Origin: Strongylocentrotus droebachiensis | Lineage: Eukaryota > Echinodermata > Echinoidea > Camarodonta > Strongylocentrotidae | Reading direction: 5' to 3' | NCBI GenBank assembly: GCA_035222895.1 | Contig: JAVYIG010000863.1 | Span: 186,001-250,000 of the forward strand | DNA: 64,000 nt | Part shown: in pieces, positions 35,401-49,313 of the stretch | Layout: every line of letters begins with the position of its first letter | Numbering within the stretch: the first letter of the stretch is position 1 | The notes under the pieces: generated by a model | Told to the model about the DNA's origin: nothing | Databases searched by the model: none | What the model saw: the letters and a program-made list of their open reading frames with translations, nothing else | Translations under genes and position numbers: made by a program

Positions 35401-38400
35401 TAGAGAGTAGAGAATGTGTATATTTCAACCAAGAAGCAATTGATAATGCATTCTGTTTCATGTTTTATGATTTAGCGGTCAAATAGAATAATGTATAAAC
35501 GTGCACCATCAAGAAGTTTCTTTTGAGTAACATTTGAAAGATTCTCAGTATGAAACTTTTTATGAGGTGACCAGAAATTTGCGCGAGCGACATTTACTCC
35601 TTTGCTTTTTTCGTCAAAAATATAGGTTTGGGTAAGGGCCGCAATTGAGTTTTAAGTTCGGTTATGGTTAGGAAAAGAAAGATTGTTTGGTTCACGGTTA
35701 AACTTAGGAAACCGACTGGTGTAAGAAATAATTATTGACCGTTGAACAATTACTGTCGTTATAATCTTGTGTCGTAGAACCCCCCTTTCTTTCAGGGGTA
35801 CACCATGAAAAGCCCTTTAAACCAAACATGTACTCCCTTTACATCTACGTGCCTCACATTGCGAGCTACCATCTTCCTGCTACGTCACGCTGGTATGTTA
35901 ACATTTTGAATTGTGACACTTTAATTTTGATAAATAAAGATGGCGGGTGTCTATTTGCAGAGAGGCGTTGGAAGTCTCTATTAGATTACGGTCTATTTAA
36001 ACACCTCTCACTTCTAACGAGAACAGGAACAACTGAGGTAACAAATATTTCTATTTAGCGCCGTATTCAGACAAACTCGATTTGGATTAGCAAAGCGACA
36101 CGGCGATAGCAATCTTAACTATTTATGTTTAGTTTTAGTGCCAAGATCTTATCATAAACTTGTGATTTTAGAATAGAATGTTCGAACTAATTATAAAGCA
36201 AACAGGTTTAGCGTATGAGTCAAGTGGAAGGAAAGCAATTAAGAAGCGTGTAAGACATTCGGCCTCTTAATGTGAAGAAATGGAGTCATGTTATATTAGT
36301 GAAGATAAGAGACTCTCTCTCTCAAACATAATTAGTACAACCGTCATTGATTGGGATCAAGAAGTGGGTTAACTTGGTATGAGAAACACTGATCGATTCA
36401 ACGGCAGTCTGTACTTTGTCAAATAGTCTTTCCTTTATAGACTTAATTTAACATTCCCCTGATTTATTTATCCCTGTGAAGTCTGGATGGTAAGACTATA
36501 GCTGCCGATAGCGAGAAAGCATTGTGGGAGGCGAATGCGGCGCCGCGTTTTACGCAATGTTAGCTATCCACTGACGACAGACTCATTAAAGCACGATTAA
36601 TGATACATCCAGCTTAATAGTCTGACATAGAATCAAGACTGCAATGCTAAAAATGAAGAAATGGAGAGTAAAATAAATCGACGGAGGATTTTAGAGAGGG
36701 GGAGGGAAAGACAGATGGAGGGAAGGAAAGAATGAAAGAGAGCTGCTCATAGAGAGGTTATGTTTACAGAGCGTTATAGATACTTTAATACCGGGCACCC
36801 AGCCCTCTGGACTGCCAGCTATCTGGGCTAAAGCTACAAGACTCGATCCGTACTCATAGAAAGCCGACGATACCGTAAACTGATGTCTGCATTACTCGCT
36901 TTCTGTTCGCTTTCATAAGAAGGCCCGGCTAGGATACACATAATTCCAAAAGGCAAGCCCTGAAATAAATTTCCAACGATATTCGTTTCTTTCATTCCCT
37001 GTATCCATTGCACGTAACCAAGTCAAAGTGCGCTTTGAATGTTCAAAGAGTGAGTTGAACATTGTGATAACATACAATTGTGGTTTGTCTGCAACTCTCT
37101 CTGGATTTTTTGCTATACATCTACCTACTTGATACGATGTAAGAACTCTCTTAAACTACTGAAGAAAAATACGACATCCAGTTCTCGAAATTGTTCCAGT
37201 CTAGTTTCCTACTGACCGTAAAAGCAAGCGTTTATCAATATCAATGCGATCTTTACTTTATGCAAAAAGGTTGAAGTATTAAGGTGAAATTGCAAAAAAA
37301 TACATGTTGAAGGTAACGGAATGACATTAATAATAAAAACGTTAAAAAAGACAGTTTAAAAACATGGAGGTGTAAAATAAATACTCTGATAAAAAAAAAA
37401 CTAGAACTATTTTGTCGTGAACGAAGCTTTCTTCCTGATCACAAATAATAGTCCCCTTTTCTATCCCCTACTCCTCGTTACGGGTCAGGTGAGGTTAGAA
37501 GATGTAGAAAAACTGCCAAGAAAGAGAAGTAGGAGAAGAAAGAAAAAAGAAAGAATTGGAGCTTCGGAAAAAGAGAACGCAGATAGCTCTCCTAAGTTTG
37601 AAGTGGTTTCTGTGGATAGCATTTCGTGATAGAATGGGAACGATCAATTTCTTGAAATTGGTGTATTTTCTAAATAATGGCTCTCTAAAAATAATGATTT
37701 CTCAAGACATCTCCAAAGTGACAGGACAAATGAGAGTCTTGTCAGGAAAACACAAATCGTTTAAAACAAATGCTCTTCAAATGATATACACTCCAAACAC
37801 TCCAAAATTACTTCATGTATTTAAAGGGAACGTCTTTCGAACGCAGGGAAATTTAAAACTTTTTCCTTCTCAATATATCATGTAAAAGAGGGAGCTCAGA
37901 ATTTTAAGAGCGATCGAAACTGGATTGAAATCCTTGCAAACAGTATCATGACAAGCTGGAGTGTAAAGGGATGTTCGTAATGCAAATATGGGTAACTCAA
38001 ACCCCCATTCTTACCCCCTAGTCTTACCGGGAGGATCCTCCACGGTGGCGTAGGTTGATGTCCGTAGACACTTGATAGAAAATCAAGACGGGACGTAAGA
38101 CAATCCCAAAACGAACAATTTGAGAAGATAATCGTTTACAGATCTATAACTTTCTCCATTTTGATGATTCGGCGAAGGGCAACAAGAAAATTGCAGTCTA
38201 GCATATTCAGTGAAGAGCGCATTTCAGCAATATAACCCGGTTTTCCATGAAGATGCCTTCGGGTCAATTTTTTGTCTGCCTTTGAACACGATCGTTTCTA
38301 GCCTTTTGTTATTATATAAACAAATAAACTCCTGATTTAGTCACTACAGAGACATTTGAGCCATTCGTAGCTCTTTCCCCTTTTCAACTTAATCCTATAT

Positions 38401-39951
38401 TATACATCTGAAGCGGAAAGATGAATTCGTTAAGTTAGTCAAACAAAAGCTTGTCATGAAATTTCTTATAGAAAAATGAAGGGTTGAAGTGGATTGCTGG
38501 TTAAGAGCGCGTTATTTTGAAAGCTTTTGTCTTGCTACAACAGATAATCGTGACGCTTTACAAGTCATGTTCTCCTACGAATTCTTAGCAAGGTCTGTTT
38601 AGAATTATAACTTGTCAATCTATTTAGGAGAGTATTACAAAATACGATTTTGTTTTAAGATTGATCTGGAAAAGAAATATAAGAACACAAAATTTGATGC
38701 TTTACCTCATAGTTTCACATACGTCCTGTGAGGGTTATGTGGATGCAGAGCAGGATTTTCTTGTAATAATATTTTGGGGTGGGTGGGACCATGATTTCCG
38801 AATGAAACCTATTCAATCTCCTGGGTGGAAATCGCTCCTCTTGGTAAGTGTTGTCCTCGAATAAATATCGAGAAGTTGTGGGTCAATCTATGATTATGTG
38901 CGCTATCAAAAAACATTGGGGTGACGAATTGCAGGATTGTATTTAGTAAGGCAAAGGAGAAACCAATGTACATCTTCTTGGTAAGGCGAACTGCACCTTA
39001 TTCGCATAGCAGTATATACAAATCCTGAATGCACCGTTATGTAGGACGTATGAAAGTAACCTATAGGTAAAACGTTTAATTTGTTCAATAATGATATATC
39101 AGTATTGTTGTTTCGCATATTTGCAATCGTTTGTGCATTTTCATTTAGTCAATGGTTTAGTTGGTTAATTTTTACATAACTTTCCATACTCATTGATTTT
39201 TTAAAAAGTTTTATAAGTTTGTTTAATGAAAGTCTGTAGTATTGAGACTCGAATCACACGTCAAACGCTAAGCTCCATCTCTTAATATAACTCAGACGTA
39301 ATAGGTTTACTTTAAGTTCAGCCACATTATACCTACAGTTAGTACAAATTTTGTTCATAATATGCTTCTTTTAATAAAGAAGTTTAAACATACAGTCCTG
39401 ATATCGTGTTTCAGTAATTAAATGCCTGTTCAGCCGAAGCAAGAATCCGGACGCTTTTCATGAGCAGTGCCGGCCTATAGACGCCTCGCATTTATCGCTT
39501 CAGTGCGTAATATCCACGGTTAGGAGACCAAATCACGGCGACATTATGTAATACATGTCGGCATCTTCATAAGAAAGCAAATACATTTAACACCCTTGAG
39601 TTGAGTTAAGTTGATTCATCTCTCATTTTGATTGAGCAGTTTAATCAAATTTTCAAGACGGTTACAAAATATCTGACCAAAAGGCGAATAACAATTGTTT
39701 TATTTTTTTATTTTTTTATTTTTTTGATGGGGGGGGGGGGGTAGTTTAATTATGTGTGGAGAGTTTAACAATTAAACCAGGCTATTCATACAACTTTGGG
39801 GATTAGTTTATTTATGTGTGGAGAGTTTAAGAATTAAAACCAGGCTAGTCATTAAACTTTTTTTTTTTGAAGAAATACGCACAAGCGCAAGCAACCGTTC
39901 GCGAATGTTCACACACACGCACACGCACACACGCATCCACATAAACGCAAA
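32406..39951. other. intron, mostly unique AT-rich DNA
   Basis: About 7.5 kb without a recognisable gene. Poly-G runs lie near 32467 and 39730. A GC-rich spot is at 36500-36560 and a 12 bp palindrome GGAGGATCCTCC at 38030. The overlapping frames at 37417-37885 contain a basic, Lys/Arg-rich segment but match nothing I know. A duplicated phrase TTATGTGTGGAGAGTTTAA occurs twice near 39750-39830. Confidence 0.4.
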
Positions 39952-40059
39952 CAGGCGCGTACGCAGGGGGGGGGGGTTTGGGGGGTTAAACCCCCCCCCC
40001 CTTTGGTATTTTTATGTGTATAAACCCCCCCTAAAAAACCCTAAAACCCCCCCCCCCTT

Positions 40060-40100
<41 letters not shown>

Positions 40101-40331
40101 TTATTTAAAAAAAAGAAAAAAAAAATTCCCATGGATGACCTAAACAAGTGACCTCACCCCCCCCCCAACGGAGCAACATGTCAAATTTTCAAATTTCGAG
40201 ACAAAAAAAAAAAAAAAAAGTGTCCCCTTACCCCCCCCCCCCCCCCCCCCCCCCCCCCGCTTATTCAGCGGTCGGCTGAGTCGTTGCGATTTTTTTTGGG
40301 ACCAAAAAAAAAAAAAAAAAAGTGTCCTCTT

Positions 40332-40364
<33 letters not shown>

Positions 40365-40458
40365 CTTATTCAGCGGCTGGCTGAGTCGTTGCGAAATTTT
40401 CGGCCCGATTTATAAATGTTAAAACCCCCCCCTTGAAAAAATCCTGCGTACGCGCCTG
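39952..40458 (+). mobile_element. hAT-type MITE, 507 bp, complete ends
   Basis: CAGGCGCGTACGCAGG (39952-39967) and its exact reverse complement (40443-40458) form 16 bp terminal inverted repeats. The flanks AACGCAAA and AACGCACA agree at 7 of 8 bases, fitting the 8 bp duplication of hAT elements. The interior is extreme low complexity: runs of about 30 T and two runs of 28 and 31 C. A ~105 bp segment holding GCTTATTCAGCGG and GCTGAGTCGTTGCGA is duplicated (40259 and 40364). There is no coding capacity. Run lengths may be unreliable. Confidence 0.82.
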
Positions 40459-42485
40459 AACGCACATAATGTTCATCTATGCATTTGAGCGAAAAATCAA
40501 AGAGTATCATATTGCATAATCATACATCGTACTTGCACAATTTTCATCATGTTTTAAATATCCTGATTCAATAACTCACACGCTAGACCTACAACTAATA
40601 TATAGGCCTATGTGGCATAGTCGATTCTCTTAAGTTGAAATGCATTTTTATATCATCTTCGAGAGAAAAGAAAAATACATGAAAAAACAACATACTTTTA
40701 CAAATACAGAGTTTATTTGTTCATAATGAGGGTGGGATATGCATACAAACACGCATGCGCACTCTATTTCATATCCACCTCGCGCTCTCGACCTTTTTCG
40801 CTGATGTCCCGAATGACAGACAAGCAATAGAGATTCTAAGCCGAGTTTGGAAGGCGGACAATAACGACATCCATGCAAAGTCACTTATCGTGTCACTCAC
40901 TACCCCTTAACCGAGTGAGCCGGAGTTGGGGGAGAGTCGTGTAGGGTGCTAACTAGATTTGTAGAACACTCAGTTCCTTGCTCAAATCAACTATTGACAT
41001 GTATGAATATAGATAAAAGGCCCAGTCACAAAATGCTGATCTTTGTCGTTTTGCTGAACGATCGTATGCCGAGAGCAAAATCGAAAAAAATTCTAGTACA
41101 GCACCTAAAATGATTTTACTCGGATGTAGTAATATAAAGAAGATTTGAGAAGCAAATTTTTCAGTGACCTAACAAAGAATATTAGAAGGAGTTATGAATT
41201 CTAGAAAGAAAACTGTTACTTTTCATTTCTTTTGTATGATTAACAAGACATTGTGACCGAACGCCTTTAGAAATCTCGATCCCTACTCGCTGTTTGCAAA
41301 TGATTCAGTGAACAAAGTTGATAGCAATTTTTAATTCTATAGTGTAAATTTTACGCATCTTATAATTTATGCATTGCTTTGTATGCTTCAGTTTAAAATC
41401 CATGTAATTTATGTTTGATTTTATAAAAACCATTATATGTTATTTTATACAAATAGTAACAGTTATTTCAATGAAGATAATAAGCGGTGGACTTTGATGG
41501 AGTTATTATAAACTTTGATTCTATTCAGCGTTGACGGATCGCACGTATGATGCTCACTACCCTTAACTTCACCCTTATTCACCATACACAGGGGAGAGAG
41601 AAGGCAGTGAAATATTATTCATCAAATTTCCTGTGTTTCGGCTTTATGACCTGAATAGTTCCGATATAAAGTTAATTTCATCAGTGCCTGAACTTCTGAT
41701 ACCTTCCAAAGTCATAAAGAGACATGGGCAGAAACCGACAGATGCTTCAACTAAACCAGCGCTTTTAGAATGGTAAATACTATGTGACATTAATGTCCGT
41801 ATATCGTTTTACAACTTAATTAGGAGTGTCTTCTTTTTCGGGCCCTGCCTAAAATAGAATAGAGTTTATTTTAAAAGATTGTCACCGTGCGTCTCGAAGT
41901 TTGCTTAGATATTGATAAATATGCATTGAGCATAAATTGTTAAAAAGATTCCTTTCTGGTCTCCTTTTAAATTTGCAAAAAGTTATTCTAAGAAATTATT
42001 TGTTGGGAAACACTGGAGACATAGTCATGTAAATATATGTTTATACACTTGATCTTAACGCATGTCCGTCTTATTATCGATCCATCTATCTCTATAAATA
42101 TAAACCCTTATCAACCTATCTATATATGTATTTATCTATCTGTTTGTCTGCCTGTCTCTTTATTGGTAATTCTGTCTGTCTGTACATGTGATACACAATT
42201 TTATTGGTGAAAGAAATCAAAGCGATAATTTTCTTATGCAACAATTTATCAATATTCGACCAATTTTGTTATTTTGCATTATTTTTGTTATCATTATGAT
42301 CGTGAAATCCCGGGACGTCTGATCTCAGTTTGAGACACTTCATGCATTTCTTTATCTACACTGTTATTCAGTGGTCAACTATTTGACACACATTTTTCAC
42401 AAAATGCTGAACTAGTATAGACAATAAGTCAATATCTCACGGTCATTCGGATAATATTGGTTAGTTTACTCATCTAATACGTCCC
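40459..42485. other. intron, nothing recognised
   Basis: AT-rich, with TAGGCCTA at 40603 and CTATCTATCTGT-like low-complexity words at 42080-42180. No gene is seen. Confidence 0.45.
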
Positions 42486-42760
42486 CGGATGACGAAACCG
42501 TATATGGCCCAATCATCAACGGGTCCCTGAGCGAGCTTCATCGTTGGAGCACCGACTCGACCAAGATCTCACGACGTCGACATTCATAACACAGATTCAT
42601 ATTTTTTCTCTTGTCACCCGGCCCATTATCGTCTGTAATGTCTCACTCCGAACGAGCCTAAAAGTTGGGAGCGTAGGTCAAAGGTCAGAGCGGAACAGGT
42701 GCGCAGACCGAGCCGACTCGCAGAGGACACGAGTGAATTACGCTGGGAATGGAATCGTCT
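42486..42760. promoter_or_regulatory. GC-rich patch with perfect DR1 nuclear-receptor site
   Basis: AGGTCAAAGGTCA at 42675-42687 is a perfect direct repeat with one-base spacing, the binding form for HNF4, COUP-TF and RXR dimers. An E-box CAGGTG follows at 42696. The surrounding 270 bp is CpG-containing and GC-richer than the intron average. An enhancer is plausible but not proven. Confidence 0.4.
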
Positions 42761-44769
42761 GAAATAATAGGGCGATCGGGGAAACAATTATAATAATATT
42801 TGTGTTTGGACATCACTTGAAAGTACTCGTTTACGTACGATGTCAGAACACATATAAATAAATTTGTTGTTGTTGTTCAGCTCGGTGGTGAGTTATGCTG
42901 GAAGACTGGAACAATGACAGATACAGGTCTGACACAATAAGCATAAAAGACAGGATTTTGATTTCGTTGGAAAATTGAGTTTGAGAATTTAGATAAGCCT
43001 CAAGCGTCAATATACCAAAACCAAATAATCATAGAGAAATAGTTTTATGATGCACATTAAATTTACATTTTTTAAAAGATTTTTTTTTCAAAACTGAAAA
43101 GTAGGTATTTGTTCCGTCTGAGAACAAACTTAGTATTTACTGCGAGCTCGCAAAACATGACAAGAATACTTTTGGACGGGTAAGGGCAAAATGAGACATA
43201 CAAATGCTGCTAGCATTTGCGTTGCTAATTGATATTTGACCGACACATGTCACAATTTCTGCTCCCAAATTTGATTACTTTATCTCCCCGTTTGCTAGTT
43301 TGTCACAATATCCATGGGAAGCGAGTTAGACGTCTGAACAATGGTAATTTGGCCGCTACAATTACACCCCCATTAACACTCCGCTCCGCAAGCGAATGCA
43401 TTCGTCACCCTTCGTCATTTGCGATTCTTTTGGAAACCATTAATCAAGTCATTACAGCCGTTAAGGCGTAATTTTGTTTGATTGCTGAAAATAATGAGTT
43501 GTATGCCTATTTCGTTTTCAGACGAACTAGTTATTCCATTTTCCTGTGTTCGTTATAACAGACGCATTGCGTTTTTCTCGGTCACATGCACTTTTTGAGA
43601 TCTTGGCCTCGACCTTGAATCAACACTTTGTCCACAAATACATTTGTTACCTTCTAAGCTATTTTAAACTCCAAACAAACATATAAAGCATAAACGTTGG
43701 TTGCTAATTCAACCATAACCTTCTGTCATCATGATCAACACATAACTCTAAAATAAACTTGACAGATATAAACATGGTTATTAATAATTCTCATAAAGGT
43801 TGGGATTCAAAAACGTGTTTACACTCACTTTGAAGTGGTCAAGAATACCGAAGAATACCGTAATTGAAGGAGATTATTCACATAATTTTTATATGATGAC
43901 GGAATGTCAAATTTCACGTTACCCGGTCCTGAACTCAAGTTTATAACTTAATCATAAACAAATGCATATTCTTTGTTTTACCACCATAATTGCAGTGTCG
44001 CACGCCGTGATTACATATCGCATGGGTGTTTCTCCCAGTTGGTGTCGAGAACACACCTATTTTTCTCACGATTCTATTACGGTTAGGGAACTCGACATTA
44101 CCACAAACTCACGACCAATAACGAGCAAATTTGCTCTTTCATGGGATTGCTAATGCACTTTAGCAATATTCCAAAGTGGGTAGTCAGTTCAATGACCCGG
44201 CACACAACAAGATGCAAGACAGCGGAACTAGATCGTAGAAAATACACCTATTTGCGATTGAATAATCCACTGAAAGTGCAAAGAATGAGAAGATGCCATT
44301 CAAGAAAAAGTCAGCATATAGAAATACATGTATATATATATATATGTACATATATTTACATATTTGTAAAGTCAATGAGTGTTTTTACATGATTGTTAAT
44401 AAACTTTCAACCTGTTAGAAACGATTTTATTATCAGTTGACACAGTTTTCAAAACTTGTTCTGTGCTTGATTTCAACGAATTCAAAGGGATTCAGAAAGG
44501 TCTGTTTAGGCCGTTTAAATTGTATTTACTCCATTTCGGCATTGAATGAGATCCGTAACATTTACGCTCTCGATCTTTTAGTTTTTATTAGTGTTATATA
44601 GTGAATTGATTTTGAAATCAATAAATTTTAAGAATTCCATTTTTTTAACGACAGTCCATATTACATAATAACATTAATAACAAATATTTAGTCGAGTTAA
44701 AAGAAAGTAAGGAGGCTTCTTTATCATCGTCATCTGATGAGGAATCATTGGCTGTAGCTTCATCCATTG
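42761..44769. other. intron, nothing recognised
   Basis: No gene. A TA run with flanking ACATGTATAT and TATGTACAT lies at about 44327-44360. Confidence 0.45.
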
Positions 44770-44777
44770 TGACGTCA
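44770..44777. promoter_or_regulatory. perfect CRE palindrome
   Basis: TGACGTCA followed directly by CGATATATATATATAT. The same palindrome occurs in the engrailed promoter region at 6548. A TA-rich run after a CRE could act as a promoter, but I see no gene attached. Confidence 0.3.
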
Positions 44778-46315
44778 CGATATATATATATATATTCTTG
44801 GATAACATTTTGGGGGGATTTGAGGAACATTATTTTGCAGCTTTTAATGGTTTATAACATGCCTAATTCATATGAAAATAGTTAAATGAGAATGATCATA
44901 ATAATAGGAGGTAAGCGAAAGTGAATACCTTCAAAAGATAACGATGTGAACTTTTACCTTAATCATAAAAAGGAGATTCTTGATGACTTTGTCGATACAC
45001 TGAAATTCTCACTATTTATAGGTGCAGTTGGCAAAATTATGAACAGAAATTGAATACATGAAATAATAATGTTAATAGCAAAAAGGAAAGGAATTTGAAA
45101 CGAAAGGAAAATGGCACGCTGACAAAGAAGAGAGGGTAATACAAATACAAGCAATACAAAAGATATATTTGTTAGGTTCCTCTCCTACCTCCCTTCCCCG
45201 AAAAGAACGTATTTATGATATATTTGTTTGTTAGAGATACCTTCGTATCTTGATTTGATCAGTACCGCTGATATTGGATGCACTAGTAGATTTGTTCGAC
45301 CATTCGACAAGGCTGTTCATGGTCGTAATCGTTTCCATCCCTTGATCAGTACTGACAATTGGGGATCAACAGCTCCCAAAAGGACGTGCCCTTTTTTTCC
45401 TTCTCGTTTCCATTATTCTTCCATTGACTTGTTGACGAATATCTACAAAAGCATTTCCCCGACTCGATCTTGTTTTTGGTCTACTCTATCTATAGTATAC
45501 TTTTGCTTCATTCCCGCTGGTATAAATGGGCCGTAGGGTCAGCGCCCGAAGGTACAAGCCCCACACTGATCGGATTTAACCCGAACCCGTCTGGGACAAC
45601 CCACAGTGCCAGCTCCCATCGCGCTGCCAGAACTTGTTTGTTCTGCTACAAAGTATCGCTGACACGTAGTGGTGTCGAGATCGTTCTTTCCAAATTGACA
45701 TTACACTTCGGCTAACAAATTGGTCCGTTTGTCGGCTCGTAGCCTGCGAATTAACCCCCACCAGAAGTCCCCCCAGTTTGAAGGCGAGAATCCCTCTACA
45801 CTTCTATCAAAGGTAATTAGGGCGATAGCAGACCAACATCTCGATTTGCCTGACTTACTTACAACTTGATTCTTCAGCCTGCAAGAATCTCGATCACATC
45901 TAAAAAGCCAAATTACCGGTCAGTCGCAGCACGCCACACCAACAAAATGGCGGAACAAGATGGACACTCCCTTCCCTGACCCATCCAGATTAATGTAAAA
46001 TGAACGGAATTAGAAGTATGGCAAAATGCTTATAAACATAGGAATCAGGAAGATAACGTTTTTTTTCTCGTAACGTATAAGCTTGACTCAGGAAGACATA
46101 GAGAGCCCCCACCCTCAAAGTACACACTTAAGAAGAAATAAGCAATGCATTTTTGCCATCAAAATATATATTCTAAATTATCACTTCTTTGTACATGAAT
46201 TTCCGCTATTGTTACTTTTTGGCTTCGAGAACATTTCTTCTCTACATAAAGACAATGAAAACATTGAAAATGATAATGAAATGCATTTTGATAAGTAAAG
46301 CTATACGTTCATCAA
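44778..46315. other. intron, nothing recognised
   Basis: The 45470-45640 part is GC-richer. Short frames there (for example 45228-45536) have no known domain. Confidence 0.4.
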
Positions 46316-46425
46316 AATGCCGTCTTGAAGATAGTGGAGGTGTTTCCCTCTACTGACCCGATATGAACCTCTCGACTCAGGTGCTTGCACTCTCAGCCAC
46401 GTGGTCATGATTTCACTTTAGAAAA
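46316..46425 (-). mobile_element. possible decayed tRNA-derived SINE
   Basis: On the minus strand, CACGTGGCTGAGAGTGC resembles an A box and GAGGTTCATATCGGGTC a B box about 35 bp later. Both are imperfect, and no tail or duplication was found. Confidence 0.3.
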
Positions 46426-46680
46426 AGTCAAAGAACTCACAAAATAGAGTCGATAAGGTTCAACAAATCTCAATTTATTCTAATCTCCAGGAATGCCCTC
46501 TCTTAATAAGTTTTTCGCGCCCTCTTTTTATGAAAGTATAAAGACAACGAAACTGGCTGATATGATTTTTTCCTTCGAGTTTTCTTCGAGAAAAGGTTTG
46601 GTGGAGAAATTGTTTTCGGCGGGCTGGGGTACCTCAATTTTAGACTGCCATCACTTTATTTCAATCTTTCACTTAGCGCT
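46426..46680. other. intron, nothing recognised
   Basis: Unique-looking sequence with no feature. Confidence 0.4.
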
Positions 46681-46915
46681 CAGAAGAAATAAAGAAAAGG
46701 GAGAGAGGAAGAAGGAGAGTAAGAGGAAGAGAGAGAGAGAGAGAGAGAGAAAGGAGAAACATGTATAGGAAAAAAATGAGAAAAAGACATTAAGTTGAAC
46801 TAAAAGAGAGAAAGAGACAGACAGACGGACAGACATGCATACAGAAAGGGAAAGAGAAAGAGACGTTGCTATAAAGAGTGAAAGAGAGAGAGAGAGAGAG
46901 GCAAGGGAAGAAAGA
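46681..46915 (+). repeat. GA-rich purine tracts
   Basis: Two GA runs (about 46730-46752 and 46885-46900) sit in a purine-rich stretch with GACAGACAGACGGACAGACA in between. Minus-strand frames over it are Leu/Ser-rich artefacts. Confidence 0.85.
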
Positions 46916-49245
46916 GCGGGATGAAATATAAGTGGGTCAATCAATGAAGTCATCATTTTGTTGTAAAATTGGTTGATTTGTGGCCGCCGGGTTCCCATTA
47001 CACGCGGGTTCATAAACCGATACCTAGCAGTGTCGCAATTACCGGTAGAGGGCTAAACAGATCGAAACGGATTTTGAGGTGTATTAGAGCGCAGCTACTG
47101 CGGCCAAAGTTTGCATTCATACCTTTATACGGCAAAGTGATTACGATGTTATGAATATCACTAATTCATTAATTAATATAATATATGAAATTTATCCGTG
47201 ATGCGTTGATCATAAATTAAGCAATAAACACAAATTGTAATGAATCTACTTCAGTAGTTCTGATATCAATATTTTAGCAGTGACCTCTTAGTGGAGTATG
47301 TTGACCTTTGGCTCTTCATTCACACATTAGCTCAAAGTACGGCCAGCTATATCAACAAGCTTTTTCCGCAAGTCGAACGCATCTTTCCTGAAGAGGGGTC
47401 TCCACAGGAAAAAGTTGTGAAGAAGAAAAAGAGGAATAAAGAAAAATGAGAAGGGATAAAAACATCGGAGGCCCGTCGGCATATCGGAAAGATGGGATCA
47501 AGGCGCGTCCGCCGGAGTTGGTCATTCCCCTTCCAACACGGTCCATTTGGGTATCCATCAACACGACTAGCACCCCAGAGGACTAGGCTATACCCCTCTT
47601 TCTAAACCCTCACCGGTGCTTCCCTTTCTACCGCTCTTGATGTCCAAACACCACACCATTCTTATCACAGAGCCCTTCCTCCAGCACCCCTCCGCAACGC
47701 TCCAAAAGAGATGACATTTTCATTACGGTCATACGTCATCACCTTCAGAAACTATTACCAACTCTGAGACCCCCTTTTCTCGTGATAAAATAATGATACT
47801 GGGTTGAACTCTCCTGGGAGTAGCAAGAACAACATCCACAGATGAACCAGATTCTGAAAGAGTCTTGGACTTGAGGAATGACGATCAGATCATGCGGTGC
47901 CGGGATGGACGGGAAAAATTATGTCACCGTTCTTTTTATTCCAGTATATCCGAAAATGGATTGTATTTCATTCGACCGAGCATATATTTAGGGTGCCGAT
48001 CTCTGGGGTATATCTTAATTTGGGTCATAATGACGAGTTTTCAAAACCGTGCGTCTATTTGTTTAACTTAGGATTACCCGTTGTGAAAAATAATTAATTC
48101 TGACAATAACTGTAGGTTGTTGACACTATACATGTAGTCGATATTCTTAATAGTACCCGCATACTTGTCACTTTTTGTACCTTACCATTAATTTTCTGTC
48201 TTAGAAGAGAAATATAATTCAAAATTGATGTCGACATTGATACTTGATTATCATCTAAATGTAGTCACCTTCAATTAATTATTTGTCGCATTTCAATCAT
48301 TCTTTGAAAAATAGTTCTAGTTATTCGCAACCTCCTCCAACGAATCGCCTTAAACATTGCGACGCTTTGTGGGCTACGTTAAAGCTTTTCATTCCAAATC
48401 GAAAGCGACGATTATCTCGTTATGCCCTCACACGGAAAGGACCATAACATCTCATTTCTTTTCGAAAAGTTCATCCATACTCAGGCAAGTATATAGCTAC
48501 GCCCCCGATGTTTGACACCTCTGAAAGTAAAAGTTGACTAACCGTTCGACAAGAGCACTCTTAAAGTATTCGTTCCCACCAGCTTATTTCTTGTCCTCTA
48601 AGATGTCTTAACTCTTCTCTTTATTGTCTTGTTCGTCGAGTTATACGTCAGTCTTCAATTCCCAGATCGCACAAACATAATTTTCGAAAAACCGCGGAAG
48701 GAAAATTGAGGGTGAAGAGAGGAAAAGGACGAATCAAAACAATCATAATGTGAACACGTGTGTTGTCAATCTGAATCAATTCTTGAACATTATCAAATCA
48801 ATTCGGAATGATCGACTCTATCCCAGAGGGGCGTGATGTCCCATGAGAAGGGTGGAGGGACGAACTTTTCCGTTACAATCTACGTAGGTTGGGGTTCGCT
48901 TTCGTATGTTGTGGTCTTGTGTGCACCTGTGAGTGGAAATGGTACTACCGCCAGAGTAACATTAAAAAAAAACTTATTTTAAAATCGTTGCTCTCTTTGA
49001 ACTGTAAGTTTTCTTTTTGAAAGACAAAGTTGCTTTCTTTAATTCAATCAATTATTGTATTGAGTTAGAAAGCGTGTTGATTTCAAATGTTCGATCTTTT
49101 CAATATCCTCATCTTTAAGATCGCCGCAAAATCTGTTTTCAATATAAACATTGATAATGAAATGTAATATTCTGGGTATTAAATAGCGCTTAACACATCG
49201 ACGATGAGTCTTATAGAGCTTTAAAGATAGATTAAAGACTTACTC
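46916..49245. other. intron, nothing recognised
   Basis: About 2.3 kb without a clear gene or repeat. Confidence 0.45.
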
Positions 49246-49313
49246 ACATATATAATGTACATATATATGTATATATATATATATATATGTGTATATATAT
49301 ACATATTATGTGT
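49246..49313. repeat. palindromic TA microsatellite
   Basis: A TA run flanked by ATGTACATATATATGTA on the left and TATATATACATATTATGTGT on the right gives near-palindromic symmetry that can form a cruciform. Confidence 0.8.

Noticed and set aside
37417-37885. Two overlapping frames with a Lys/Arg-rich segment and a GTGAGG donor-like word
   Set aside because: No known domain, and the frames need an unsupported switch. Could be revisited with transcript data.
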